In this document: positions 1 to 5,729 of the stretch, one piece after another
Position numbering within the stretch: position 1 is the stretch's first letter
Layout: every line of letters starts with the position of its first letter
From: a bacterium
GTDB lineage: Bacteria > Bacteroidota > Bacteroidia > Bacteroidales > Muribaculaceae
Direction of reading: 5' to 3'
DNA: 6,009 nt
Assembly (NCBI GenBank): GCA_004563195.1
Contig: SFTJ01000099.1
Span: forward strand, 1 to 6,009
Program-made: the position numbers and the translations under genes
Notes under the pieces: model-generated
Told to the model about the DNA's origin: nothing
The model's database searches: none
The model's input: only the letters and a program-made list of their open reading frames with translations

Positions 1-31
1 GTTTGGCGCTTGAATGCCCCAAAAAATCCAT
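1..31 (-). CDS. possible start of the next gene, cut off by the window edge
   Basis: After the helicase stop codon, an ATG at 31-29 opens a frame that stays open for ten codons (MDFLGHSSAK) to the window edge. It lies 20 bases downstream of the helicase gene on the same strand, which fits the tight spacing of this cluster. The purine-rich stretch just before the ATG (GAGGGGGGGGGT) could act as a crude ribosome binding site. Ten codons cannot identify a product, and the frame may be chance. Confidence 0.3.
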   Translation of the reverse strand, partial: MDFLGHSSAK

Positions 32-32
32 A

Positions 33-41
33 CCCCCCCCC
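33..41 (-). repeat. homopolymeric run of nine G (minus strand)
   Basis: Nine consecutive C on the plus strand (G on the coding strand) lie between the helicase stop and the ATG at 31-29, ending one base before that ATG. Runs of this length are prone to polymerase slippage, and this one sits where a ribosome binding site would be. Any role in variable expression is inference. It could equally be a sequencing or assembly length ambiguity. Confidence 0.7.
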
Positions 42-51
42 TCAAAACCCC

Positions 52-1521
52 TTAGAAAGGGGTGTCATCCACTAAGCCTTGCGACCAATTGCTTGCCGTT
101 GCCTCACTCGATGGCTGTGTTGTTTTGTTTTTATCTCCTTGGCCGTTGTGTGCCTGATAGCGTGCAGCATCATAGTTACGATAAGCAGTTGCAGCCGGGC
201 TAAACTCAAGCAACCTCTCAGCCATACCAATGTTTCGTCCCTTGGCCCTTATTAGCAACGCCGTGTTGTGCGTCGGGTAGGTCGACCAACCGCCTGGGTA
301 TTGGGTCTTATAGTATTCAGCACGGAATATCAGATAGATGTTATCGGCCGCTTGCTCTATGCCGCCCGAGTTACGAAGCCTTCGCATCGTTGGCACCGGG
401 CTGCTACCTTCCTTCACACGACTCAGTTGACTCAGTGCTATCACCACTATCCCGAGTTCCTTGGCAAGCACCTTGAGGTCACGCGCAATCTTGTCCATGG
501 CCTTCACATCGTCGCTCTGCCGCTTGACATCCACCAACTGGATGTAGTCGAGAACTACCACCTTTACCTTGTGCACATACACCAGCGCTCTGATGCTGGC
601 GCATATCTCATCGATGTCGTGGCTCGCACGCATGTCAATGTAGATAGGTAGATTGCCGATGCGTGTGTAAGCATTGTGCACCACCGTATATTGCTCCACA
701 TTAAGGTTGTTATACAGTATGTCGCTGCTCGATGGCAGAACTTGACCCACTTGCTTATTGTCGTCCATGTCGACAGCAAGCAATCGAGCACACAGCTGCT
801 CACAACTCATCTCCATTGAGTACACAGCGCAAGGAGTGCCGGCTTGAGCAATGTTCTTGATGATGCACATTGCCAATGACGTTTTACCCATCGACGTGTC
901 GCCGGCTACAATGTTAAGGTCACTCGGCTGTAGCCCGCCCTTTTCATCGATGATCGTGAAGCCGGTCATTATCCCTTCAGCAACATCGCCATTGCTTCGC
1001 TTGATGATTGCCTCCATCAATTCCTTCATTGGCTCACGAAGGCACACATAGTGCTGCTTTTCGGTGGCTATTGCTTCATCTATCACTTTACGGATGCCTT
1101 CCACGATTCCGCTCAAAGGCTTGTCAGCTGTGCCGACATCCTTGATGGCTTGTGACAACGACACCATCAACGTGCGCCGTCTGCTTTGCTCGGCTATGTG
1201 GACCGCCAACCGATAGGGGTCTGTGCGCTCACACGATGTAAGCCGGGCCAACTCTACCGCCGACACATCCCTTACATTATGCTCTACAAGGTCGGTATAT
1301 ACCGTGCCGATGTCGATTCGAGCACCTTGCTTGCTAAGACGCACCACTGAGTTGTATAGTGCCGCGCACCTACCCGACGTAAAGTCATCCGCCTTGAGCA
1401 ATCGCAAGCACTCAGCTACGTTGTCGTCCACAAAGGCAATAATGTTGCCTATTAGTTGTTCTTCAATTGTCAGCTCTGCCTTTTCTCCGAGGATGAGCTG
1501 CTCCAATGTCATGTTATCCAT
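52..1521 (-). CDS. dnaB: DnaB-family replicative DNA helicase
   Basis: This is the ring helicase that unwinds duplex DNA 5' to 3' at the replication fork, driven by NTP hydrolysis. It has the full two-domain layout. The N-terminal DnaB domain covers about residues 5-105. The RecA-like domain begins near TGFTIIDEKGGLQPSDL (about 186-202). Walker A is GDTSMGKTS (about 207-215), the catalytic glutamate lies in YSMEM (about 234-238), Walker B is VVVLDYIQL (about 321-329), SQLSR is at about 364-368, and the RNSGGIEQAADN segment is at about 383-394. The arginine-finger loop AKGRNIG is near 426-432. Walker A differs from the usual ARPSMGKTA before the SMGKT core. Length (489 aa) is normal. I chose the ATG at 1521-1519: AAAGG lies nine bases upstream and the ATG overlaps the initiator stop by 8 bp. 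TTG at 1530 and ATG at 1512 are alternatives. The last 30 or so residues are polar and end in VDDTPF, like an SSB tail. The gene follows the initiator and its candidate origin. Confidence 0.95.
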   Translation of the reverse strand: MDNMTLEQLILGEKAELTIEEQLIGNIIAFVDDNVAECLRLLKADDFTSGRCAALYNSVVRLSKQGARIDIGTVYTDLVEHNVRDVSAVELARLTSCERTDPYRLAVHIAEQSRRRTLMVSLSQAIKDVGTADKPLSGIVEGIRKVIDEAIATEKQHYVCLREPMKELMEAIIKRSNGDVAEGIMTGFTIIDEKGGLQPSDLNIVAGDTSMGKTSLAMCIIKNIAQAGTPCAVYSMEMSCEQLCARLLAVDMDDNKQVGQVLPSSSDILYNNLNVEQYTVVHNAYTRIGNLPIYIDMRASHDIDEICASIRALVYVHKVKVVVLDYIQLVDVKRQSDDVKAMDKIARDLKVLAKELGIVVIALSQLSRVKEGSSPVPTMRRLRNSGGIEQAADNIYLIFRAEYYKTQYPGGWSTYPTHNTALLIRAKGRNIGMAERLLEFSPAATAYRNYDAARYQAHNGQGDKNKTTQPSSEATASNWSQGLVDDTPF

Positions 1522-2209
1522 ATTTCTCAACCTTTCTCATCCAACTTTCAATTCGCGACTGCAGTGACCACGAGTATTGGCTCTCTAACTTTAGCACGTT
1601 AGCATCATAAACCATCGGCTCGCTCCAATATTGTACGAAAGCCTTTGCTTGGTCGGGAGTTATCACTCCCTGCTGAACATAGCGGTCAACGCCATCGATT
1701 AAGCATGCCACTTTTTCTTTGTAAGCCAACCCTTCGGCAAATGGTAGTCCGTGCCATGTGTTAATCTTACAAGAGGACGGATTTTGCGCGGGCGCTTCTC
1801 TCTCTCTATTATTTAATATATTATTATTATTATTATATATATACTTATTAGGCGTGGGTAAACTGTTCCCACGCGCGTGGGTAAACTTTACACACGCTTT
1901 TTGCGGAGCGTGGGTAAATTCTTCCCTCGCTAATGTACCATGCAGCACATAGACTTTATAAAAATCTTTGCGCTCCGAAACACACTCGAGCCACCCTCTT
2001 TCGCGAAGCTCCAACATGTACTTAGCCGCGGTTTTACGCGACACGCCATGCAGCAATTCTAATTGCTTTGCTGTAATCTCACTTGCCGCAGGCAAGCCAG
2101 CCAACAGCATATAAATGGACTTAGCCATCAATGATAGCTCGGAGTCATAGATTAACTCCATTGGGATAGCTTGCCAACTCTTACACTTATTTATTAATTC
2201 CATGTTCAT
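1514..2209 (-). CDS. winged-helix replication initiator (lambda O / replisome-organizer type)
   Basis: Predicted DNA-binding initiator of 231 aa that would recognise the origin and deliver helicase. Residues about 12-91 form a winged-helix-like domain: helices around SLMAKSIYMLLAGLP, ITAKQLELLHG and a recognition helix GVSRKTAAKYMLELRERG, then a beta wing ending YKVYVLHG. A polar linker (about 92-150) contains FTHA twice and a run of five Asn, and its DNA holds the candidate origin. The C-terminal domain (about 160-231) carries FVQYWSEP, then W and R residues to SWMRKVEKY, a pattern I associate with replication proteins of Bacteroidales phages. Its 3' end overlaps the dnaB start by 8 bp, so the two are probably translationally coupled. 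The ATG at 2209 was chosen; the ATG two codons on is also possible. The initiator role is inferred from architecture, neighbours and the nested repeats. A simple transcription regulator is less likely. Confidence 0.75.
   Translation of the reverse strand: MNMELINKCKSWQAIPMELIYDSELSLMAKSIYMLLAGLPAASEITAKQLELLHGVSRKTAAKYMLELRERGWLECVSERKDFYKVYVLHGTLAREEFTHAPQKACVKFTHARGNSLPTPNKYIYNNNNNILNNREREAPAQNPSSCKINTWHGLPFAEGLAYKEKVACLIDGVDRYVQQGVITPDQAKAFVQYWSEPMVYDANVLKLESQYSWSLQSRIESWMRKVEKYG
1807..1850. repeat. A/T-rich tract with TTA/AAT trinucleotide run, putative DNA unwinding element
   Basis: 43 of 44 bases are A or T. The core is a run of TTA triplets followed by TATATATATA. On the coding strand it encodes YIYNNNNNILNN in the flexible linker of the initiator, where length changes in steps of three would be tolerated. 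Its position directly beside the iteron cluster is that expected of an unwinding element; the function is inferred. Confidence 0.6.
1852..1863 (+). repeat. iteron copy 1, GCGTGGGTAAAC
   Basis: Exact 12-bp match to copy 2 (13 bp with the following T), starting 23 bp before it and directly next to the A/T tract. On the coding strand it is read as part of SLPTP, one base out of register with copies 2 and 3. Confidence 0.7.
1868..1881. repeat. perfect 14-bp palindrome CCCACGCGCGTGGG
   Basis: A perfect dyad centred between 1874 and 1875. Its right half is the core of iteron copy 2; its left half is an abutting inverted half-copy of the same core. It could be a dimer-binding site or operator for the initiator, which would let the protein repress its own gene. 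That role is inference. Confidence 0.6.
1875..1886 (+). repeat. iteron copy 2, GCGTGGGTAAAC
   Basis: Exact 12-bp copy, 23 bp after the start of copy 1 and 33 bp before copy 3. These spacings are near two and three helical turns. Encodes FTHA in the coding frame of the initiator. Confidence 0.7.
1887..1897 (-). repeat. inverted near-copy of the iteron, GCGTGTGTAAA
   Basis: On the minus strand this reads GCGTGTGTAAA, one mismatch from the 11-bp core GCGTGGGTAAA. It lies immediately next to copy 2 in the opposite orientation and is translated as ACVK, a third coding context for nearly the same DNA word. Confidence 0.5.
1908..1919 (+). repeat. iteron copy 3, GCGTGGGTAAAT
   Basis: Eleven of twelve bases match copies 1 and 2. 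It encodes the first FTHA of the initiator linker, in the same codon register as copy 2, and is the copy furthest from the A/T tract. Confidence 0.65.
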
Positions 2210-2336
2210 CTTTTTTTAGATTGCCCTTAATATGAAGATACCACTCACGAGTCGCGCCGATGGCCGCCACCACTGCCAATACAAAGCAGATAATGACGAG
2301 CACACCGGCAATCTTATCTAATAGATCCATTATCAT
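2187..2336 (-). CDS. small single-span membrane protein, 49 aa, unknown function
   Basis: A 49-codon frame starting at the ATG at 2336-2334 (or the second ATG, 2330-2328) and ending at TAA 2187-2189. After a short N-terminus (MIMDLLDK) comes one strongly hydrophobic segment, about residues 9-28 (IAGVLVIICFVLAVVAAIGA), then a basic, polar tail including R30, K37, K41 and K42. This predicts one transmembrane helix with a short N-terminus and cytoplasmic C-terminus. The frame fills the only sizeable gap in the cluster and overlaps the initiator start by 23 bp, which fits translational coupling. I do not recognise the family. Small phage early membrane proteins of this form are common and may act on the host envelope or tether partners, but nothing here proves a role. 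Confidence 0.65.
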   Translation of the reverse strand: MIMDLLDKIAGVLVIICFVLAVVAAIGATREWYLHIKGNLKKDEHGINK

Positions 2337-2339
2337 ACC

Positions 2340-2356
2340 AAATATGTTATATATTT
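2340..2356. promoter_or_regulatory. AT-rich inverted repeat AAATAT-5-ATATTT in the one intergenic gap
   Basis: Perfect 6-bp arms separated by GTTAT, located between the coiled-coil gene stop and the small membrane-protein start. The stretch is short and AT-rich, so chance is quite possible. If functional it would be an operator or part of a promoter giving the replication genes an independent start. No good match to the Bacteroides -7 TAnnTTTG element was found; CATATTTG is the nearest. Confidence 0.2.
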
Positions 2357-2364
2357 TACAAAAC

Positions 2365-2898
2365 CTACAAATTACTTAATTCTCGTTGTAACATTTCATC
2401 AAATGCGGCACGGACACCTCTGTCAACTTCTTTGCTAATAATCTCTTCGCATGCATTGTATGACTCGTTGTCAGAGCCGCCGTATTCGCCAAATTCCACA
2501 GGCATTTTCATAAGTACCTGGCTGCATTTGTTCAACTCGTTTATAAAATCCATCTCACCACCATCATCTGCGGAGTGAGCCTCTAAGTAGCATTTCAAAT
2601 CGAATGCCGCACCCTGCAAACAATAACTCAGCACATACATCTTGGTCCGTAGCATCGCCATTTCGATTGCAACCTTATAGGCAACTTTATTGGCTTCGTT
2701 GGCTCTATTGGAAATGTCGGCAATGTCGGCTTCAACCTTGTGCTTCTCGGCAAGCAATCGTGCCTGTTCCTCTTTATTCTTGTCCTTTTTCGCTTGCTTG
2801 TGCTGGCCGATTAACTCATTTCGGCGGTCTTGCAGGAATTTCAGGACATTGCGCAGACGCATCTCCTCGTTGCGCTCTTTGCTATATATTTTGTTCAT
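2365..2898 (-). CDS. predicted coiled-coil protein, unknown function
   Basis: A 177-aa soluble protein with no signal peptide or membrane segment. Residues about 8-72 are highly charged, rich in K, E, R, Q and A, and look like a continuous helix or coiled coil. Residues about 73-107 are a more hydrophobic helical stretch (VAYKVAIEMAMLRTKMYVLSY) with two Cys nearby. The C-terminal part has a loop (VEFGEYGGSDNE) and a final acidic helix. I recognise no catalytic motif. The start ATG at 2898 is well supported: it overlaps the YopX-like gene stop as ATGA and is preceded by a perfect AAAGGAGGT five bases upstream. A structural or accessory role in the phage early region is possible but not shown. 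Confidence 0.75.
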   Translation of the reverse strand: MNKIYSKERNEEMRLRNVLKFLQDRRNELIGQHKQAKKDKNKEEQARLLAEKHKVEADIADISNRANEANKVAYKVAIEMAMLRTKMYVLSYCLQGAAFDLKCYLEAHSADDGGEMDFINELNKCSQVLMKMPVEFGEYGGSDNESYNACEEIISKEVDRGVRAAFDEMLQRELSNL

Positions 2899-3308
2899 TG
2901 CCCACCTCCTTTCAGCAGTTCGGGGTTATCGTAAATGTTGCCTATAATTTCACATTTCCTATCTTCATGCTCGGTTAGTGCGTGCAAAGGAAAGCCACCG
3001 AATATGCCCTTGTTGCATTCTTCAACTGACGCATAGAACATTCCATACCAAAACCTAACAACATACATTAGGCAGTCTTTCTCCCATTTGACTATATCAC
3101 CTTCATAGATTTCTTTCCCATCGCAATCGCATAGTCCTGTGAATTGTCCGACGGTTTCGGGCTTGACATAAACCCATTCCATTCTCTTTATCAAGCCATT
3201 CCCGATTTGAAAATATATCGCGGCATTAATTTCGTCGGAATAGACCAAACTACCATAATACCACTTACCATTCCCATGGGTTTTTCCCCTCAATTTTATA
3301 GTTCTCAT
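2895..3308 (-). CDS. YopX-family protein
   Basis: A 137-aa member of the YopX family, small beta-rich proteins common in phages and prophages of Firmicutes and Bacteroidota; their biochemical function is not established. The family signature is clear in order: an N-terminal IKLRGKT then GKWYYGSL (about 4-21), the core VKPETVGQFTGLCDCDGKEI (about 48-67) continuing into YEGDIVKW (68-75), and the closing IIGNIYDNPELL (about 121-132). Length is typical, so the gene looks intact. Its ATG overlaps the upstream stop as ATGA and follows AAAGGAGGT by five bases. Its own last codons carry the ribosome binding site of the next gene. Confidence 0.9.
   Translation of the reverse strand: MRTIKLRGKTHGNGKWYYGSLVYSDEINAAIYFQIGNGLIKRMEWVYVKPETVGQFTGLCDCDGKEIYEGDIVKWEKDCLMYVVRFWYGMFYASVEECNKGIFGGFPLHALTEHEDRKCEIIGNIYDNPELLKGGGQ
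2904..2912 (-). promoter_or_regulatory. strong Shine-Dalgarno site AAAGGAGGT for the coiled-coil gene
   Basis: A perfect anti-16S match five bases before the ATG at 2898. It lies inside the last codons of the YopX-like gene and encodes its KGG residues. It fixes the start of the downstream gene and, with the ATGA overlap, suggests coupling. Confidence 0.8.
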
Positions 3309-3844
3309 TGTTTACCTCCTTTTTGTTCATTCTTCTTAAATCTTAGGCTCCAATATCTGATACTTAGCAGTCTACTGATAGTTAACTTTTCTTCAAGGAA
3401 CAATTTGCGATGCTTTCCCCGCAGATGACCACCAAACCGAGTTCGGTCTACTATATGTCCCTCATCGTCATAGAATATAACCGCAGGGAGAGCTTCGTAA
3501 CCTTCCATTGATTCGCCAAATGCCTTTATATACGCTTCATCCGACTGGTGCATCCTGAATAGCTCTAACGCTTTCTCCTTGATACTGATAGGCAACACAT
3601 AGAAAAATTGATATACTTGCTCAGCATCGTGGTAGCATTTCTTTTTGAAATCTGCTTTCAGGTCTTGAATCGAGCGTTTGATCTCGTATTCCCTCATATA
3701 TCCCGTCTTATTGATCACTACGAGGTCTGCCTCATACGGCAGCATCCCCCATGATAAGTTCGTGATAGCTATCTCGTTTCGCAATGATACTTCTTGACGG
3801 ATTATCATTTCTTCGATTTCTTGTATAGTAAGCGTTGTGTCCAT
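3305..3844 (-). CDS. MmcB-like PD-(D/E)XK superfamily protein
   Basis: A 179-aa protein with a probable PD-(D/E)XK nuclease core. Residues 38-40 (EAD) in YEADLVVINKTG and 54-56 (EIK) in REYEIKRS give the acidic pair and the ExK signature, each on its own strand. They are followed by DLKADFKKK (61-69) and the strand FFYVLP (80-85). MmcB-type proteins have been linked to DNA repair, and phage relatives are usually of unknown target. Later parts (PAVIFYDDEGHIV, about 120-132) look like a further beta hairpin; the C-terminus is basic. Key acidic residues are present, so catalysis is possible though not shown. The ATG at 3844 is 23 bases after the upstream stop with AGGAA before it. The gene ends in an ATGA overlap with the YopX-family gene. 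Confidence 0.7.
   Translation of the reverse strand: MDTTLTIQEIEEMIIRQEVSLRNEIAITNLSWGMLPYEADLVVINKTGYMREYEIKRSIQDLKADFKKKCYHDAEQVYQFFYVLPISIKEKALELFRMHQSDEAYIKAFGESMEGYEALPAVIFYDDEGHIVDRTRFGGHLRGKHRKLFLEEKLTISRLLSIRYWSLRFKKNEQKGGKQ
3314..3322 (-). promoter_or_regulatory. strong Shine-Dalgarno site AAAGGAGGT for the YopX-family gene
   Basis: Identical core and identical five-base spacing to the site at 2904-2912. It is embedded in the KGGKQ-coding end of the MmcB-like gene. Confidence 0.8.
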
Positions 3845-3867
3845 ATTATTTCATCGTTCCTATTTTA

Positions 3868-4101
3868 TTATCGTTCTATTATCGCTTCCACCAACTTATC
3901 GGCTTCATACATCTGATAGAGCTGCCCTTTGTAGTACCAGCTCCACCGCTTGGCATAATAGTCGCCATTGGCTTTGAAGGTGTACACGTTATATTTGACT
4001 ATTCCGAGCGAAGCATTGAGCATCTTGACCCTATGCTCGCCGGGGCTATCAGTCGACGACACCGGCTTATAGCGCAGCGTCAGTAGTTCATTTTTCGTCA
4101 T
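3868..4101 (-). CDS. small protein of unknown function, 77 aa
   Basis: I start this gene at the ATG at 4101-4099 (MTKNELLTLRYKP), giving 77 aa and a 14-bp overlap with the upstream gene. The frame is open further, to an ATG at 4206, but that start would overlap the neighbour by 119 bp. The extra residues look like a shadow of the neighbour's frame. The protein is aromatic-rich near its end (YYAKRWSWYYKGQLYQMY), with a final acidic helix EADKLVEAIIER. No signal peptide, membrane segment or known motif is visible. Its function is unknown. Confidence 0.7.
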   Translation of the reverse strand: MTKNELLTLRYKPVSSTDSPGEHRVKMLNASLGIVKYNVYTFKANGDYYAKRWSWYYKGQLYQMYEADKLVEAIIER

Positions 4102-4627
4102 CACTTGGCAATATATCTTTCGGGTAAGCCCAAAAATTAATTTTGTAGAACTTGCATACAAATTGCCACAATACCTCAGGACTCGAGTCAGGCAAATCAA
4201 AGACACTCATGTCAATGCGCGCTATCTTGTCGTTGGCAACAATTGCATAGATTATTGGCGCTTGGTCGATTGCAGATGGCATAATGTCCGCAGGACGCCA
4301 CATAATAGGGCGCATGTAGTGAGCTTCTATTTTCTTTTTTGCTTCTTCTAAACTGACATATTTTTTATTTTTATACGCAATTACATCATCTAACTTGATA
4401 GGGTATGCGGCATGCTTACCAAGGAGGAATTTTAATTCAGCCAAACCTATACTCCCATTAGGCCATTTTTCCATAGCTTTTCTGTATGCATAAGACCTTT
4501 CTATCGCCGTAGTTAATGCCATTTTATACATACAATCTTTTTTTGTCTGCTTGTTATATAAAAATTCCACCGCAAACTCAATCATCTCGAGTTGTTCGTC
4601 TGAAAGTAGTTTATTTTTTGTTTTCAT
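4088..4627 (-). CDS. hypothetical protein, 179 aa, with a weak DUF551-like C-terminal half
   Basis: A soluble 179-aa protein. The N-terminal 60 or so residues look helical (LSDEQLEMIEFAVEFLYNKQ), with a second helix EEAKKKIEAHYM near 94-105. The C-terminal half has the order W-PADIMP, a beta strand APIIYAIV, then VLWQFV and a closing INFWAYPKDILP. This resembles the tryptophan/proline layout of DUF551-type phage proteins, whose role is unknown. The match is by eye and weak. The DNA is noticeably more A/T-rich than that of the ParB or helicase genes, consistent with a separate origin. ATG at 4627 lies 11 bases after the upstream stop with no clear Shine-Dalgarno site. Its end contains the start of the next gene. 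Confidence 0.7.
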   Translation of the reverse strand: MKTKNKLLSDEQLEMIEFAVEFLYNKQTKKDCMYKMALTTAIERSYAYRKAMEKWPNGSIGLAELKFLLGKHAAYPIKLDDVIAYKNKKYVSLEEAKKKIEAHYMRPIMWRPADIMPSAIDQAPIIYAIVANDKIARIDMSVFDLPDSSPEVLWQFVCKFYKINFWAYPKDILPSDDEK

Positions 4628-4638
4628 CTTGCATATTA

Positions 4639-5712
4639 TTAATTATCTAACTTCTTACCATTCTCATCATAACCCATGGCGCGGAGCTTCTCCACCCTTC
4701 GCTTAATTTCGCCCTCAATCTTAGCCTCAGCCAATTTATAGGTGTTGTCAAATGCTGCCGCATCCCATTCTCTAACTACGTCGTAGATTTTTGTAAATGA
4801 CACCATACCCTTGACGTAGCCCATCATAAAATCTCTTACAAAGCATCGGAAATAGTAATCAAAATGGAATACATTACGCTCAGCCCACTCGTCCTCTGTC
4901 ATGTCACCGAGGCCAACGCCCTTTTTGAAGGTGCTATCTGCCATAAAGAACAGTAGCAGCATCTTCTTCTCGGCTTCAGTCAACTCAGAAGATGGCGGCG
5001 TCATCTTCTGAGCCGCTTCATATACCTCCCACGAAATGCGCGACTCTTGATTTTTTCTTAATTGCTCTATTTCATACACGAGCATGGATTTTTCGGTCAC
5101 ACAATCTTCTGATGCCTCATATTTTTTCGGCAACGGTAGGATCGTGCGGCGCCAACCTAACTGTGAAAAATATGTGATGTTATAGCACTCTACAGCGCGG
5201 CCTTGAGCAAGTTCTTCCTCCATTTCTTCGGCGGTCTTAACATAGACACGCGTCCACGCATCTACTATCTTGACACCTAAGCACGCCTCAATTTCACTAA
5301 CCTTCTTTTTAAGTTTTTCATCGTATACATAATCCTTGAGGAGCACTATTTTGCCGGGTTCTATCTCTTCGCCTTCCTTTAGCACCTTGTCGCCAAGCGC
5401 TTCGATTCGCTCATGGATGTATTTCTCCACTTTCGACCTATACATATCAGGGCGCAAGCACCGGGCTTCCTCAGTCTTGAGGCACTGCTTAAATAAGCAG
5501 CCTTCATTCGATGAGTTATTTGCGCACCTGCTGCACGTTACTCCACAATAACCTTCGTATGTGTCTGCAAATGGTGCGTCTGCCAATTTGCAGCTAATTC
5601 CCCTCGTGTAGGCGCGCACTGATGCGACGGATAATTCTTCCTCGCCATAATCCTCATAAAATTCTTTTTGTTGCGCCTCGGTAAGCGAACTGGCAAGCGT
5701 GGCAGCTTGCAC
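4639..5712 (-). CDS. ParB-like protein, C-terminal part (out of frame with its N-terminal part)
   Basis: An open frame of 357 codons from a GTG at 5712. It begins mid-domain: IGVDDFGVQAATLASSLTEAQQ, reading from before the GTG, resembles the segment of ParB proteins just after the helix-turn-helix, so this is probably the rest of the ParB gene at 5730-6009. Next comes a cysteine-rich patch (C56, C60, C63, C72, C77, C85, within CGVTCSRCANN and GCLFKQC). ParB relatives in Bacteroidota elements often have a similar C..C..N..LF segment, possibly metal-binding. The remainder is helical and charged, ending in KRRVEKLRAMGY. The frame is open upstream to 5793 but has no ATG, and the GTG has no convincing ribosome binding site. 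If translated alone it would lack the nuclease/CTPase-like and DNA-binding domains. Confidence 0.75.
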   Translation of the reverse strand: MQAATLASSLTEAQQKEFYEDYGEEELSVASVRAYTRGISCKLADAPFADTYEGYCGVTCSRCANNSSNEGCLFKQCLKTEEARCLRPDMYRSKVEKYIHERIEALGDKVLKEGEEIEPGKIVLLKDYVYDEKLKKKVSEIEACLGVKIVDAWTRVYVKTAEEMEEELAQGRAVECYNITYFSQLGWRRTILPLPKKYEASEDCVTEKSMLVYEIEQLRKNQESRISWEVYEAAQKMTPPSSELTEAEKKMLLLFFMADSTFKKGVGLGDMTEDEWAERNVFHFDYYFRCFVRDFMMGYVKGMVSFTKIYDVVREWDAAAFDNTYKLAEAKIEGEIKRRVEKLRAMGYDENGKKLDN

Positions 5713-5729
5713 CCCGAAATCGTCTACAC

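Larger units (their letters stand above)
1807..1919. other. candidate replication origin nested in the initiator gene
   Basis: Seen directly: a 44-bp tract (1807-1850) that is A/T except for one C, abutting a cluster of three direct and one inverted copy of GCGTGGGTAAA (1852-1919). Known: iteron-plus-unwinding-element origins lie within the initiator gene in lambda O and related phages, and initiator-bound iterons melt the flanking A/T tract to load helicase. Inferred: this block is the origin of the element, bound by the product of the gene that contains it, with DnaB encoded next door. The copies use different codon registers, which argues against a purely protein-level repeat. I saw no convincing DnaA box beside it. 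Confidence 0.6.

Noticed and set aside
268..1567. Plus-strand open frames antisense to the helicase gene
   Set aside because: They lie opposite a strongly supported DnaB coding frame, show no recognisable domains, and look like shadow frames.
2328..2370. Bacteroides-type promoter (TTG ... TAnnTTTG) before the small membrane-protein gene
   Set aside because: The best -7 candidate, CATATTTG, has a mismatch in a key base, the spacing to an upstream TTG is poor, and the transcription start would fall within the start codons.
4102..4206. N-terminal extension of the 77-aa protein to an upstream ATG at 4206
   Set aside because: It would overlap the neighbouring gene by 119 bp, and the added residues look like an out-of-frame reading of that gene. 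The ATG at 4101 gives the usual short overlap.
5336..5551. Plus-strand open frame opposite the ParB C-terminal part
   Set aside because: Low-complexity serine-rich translation antisense to a helical, charged coding frame; no start context or motif.
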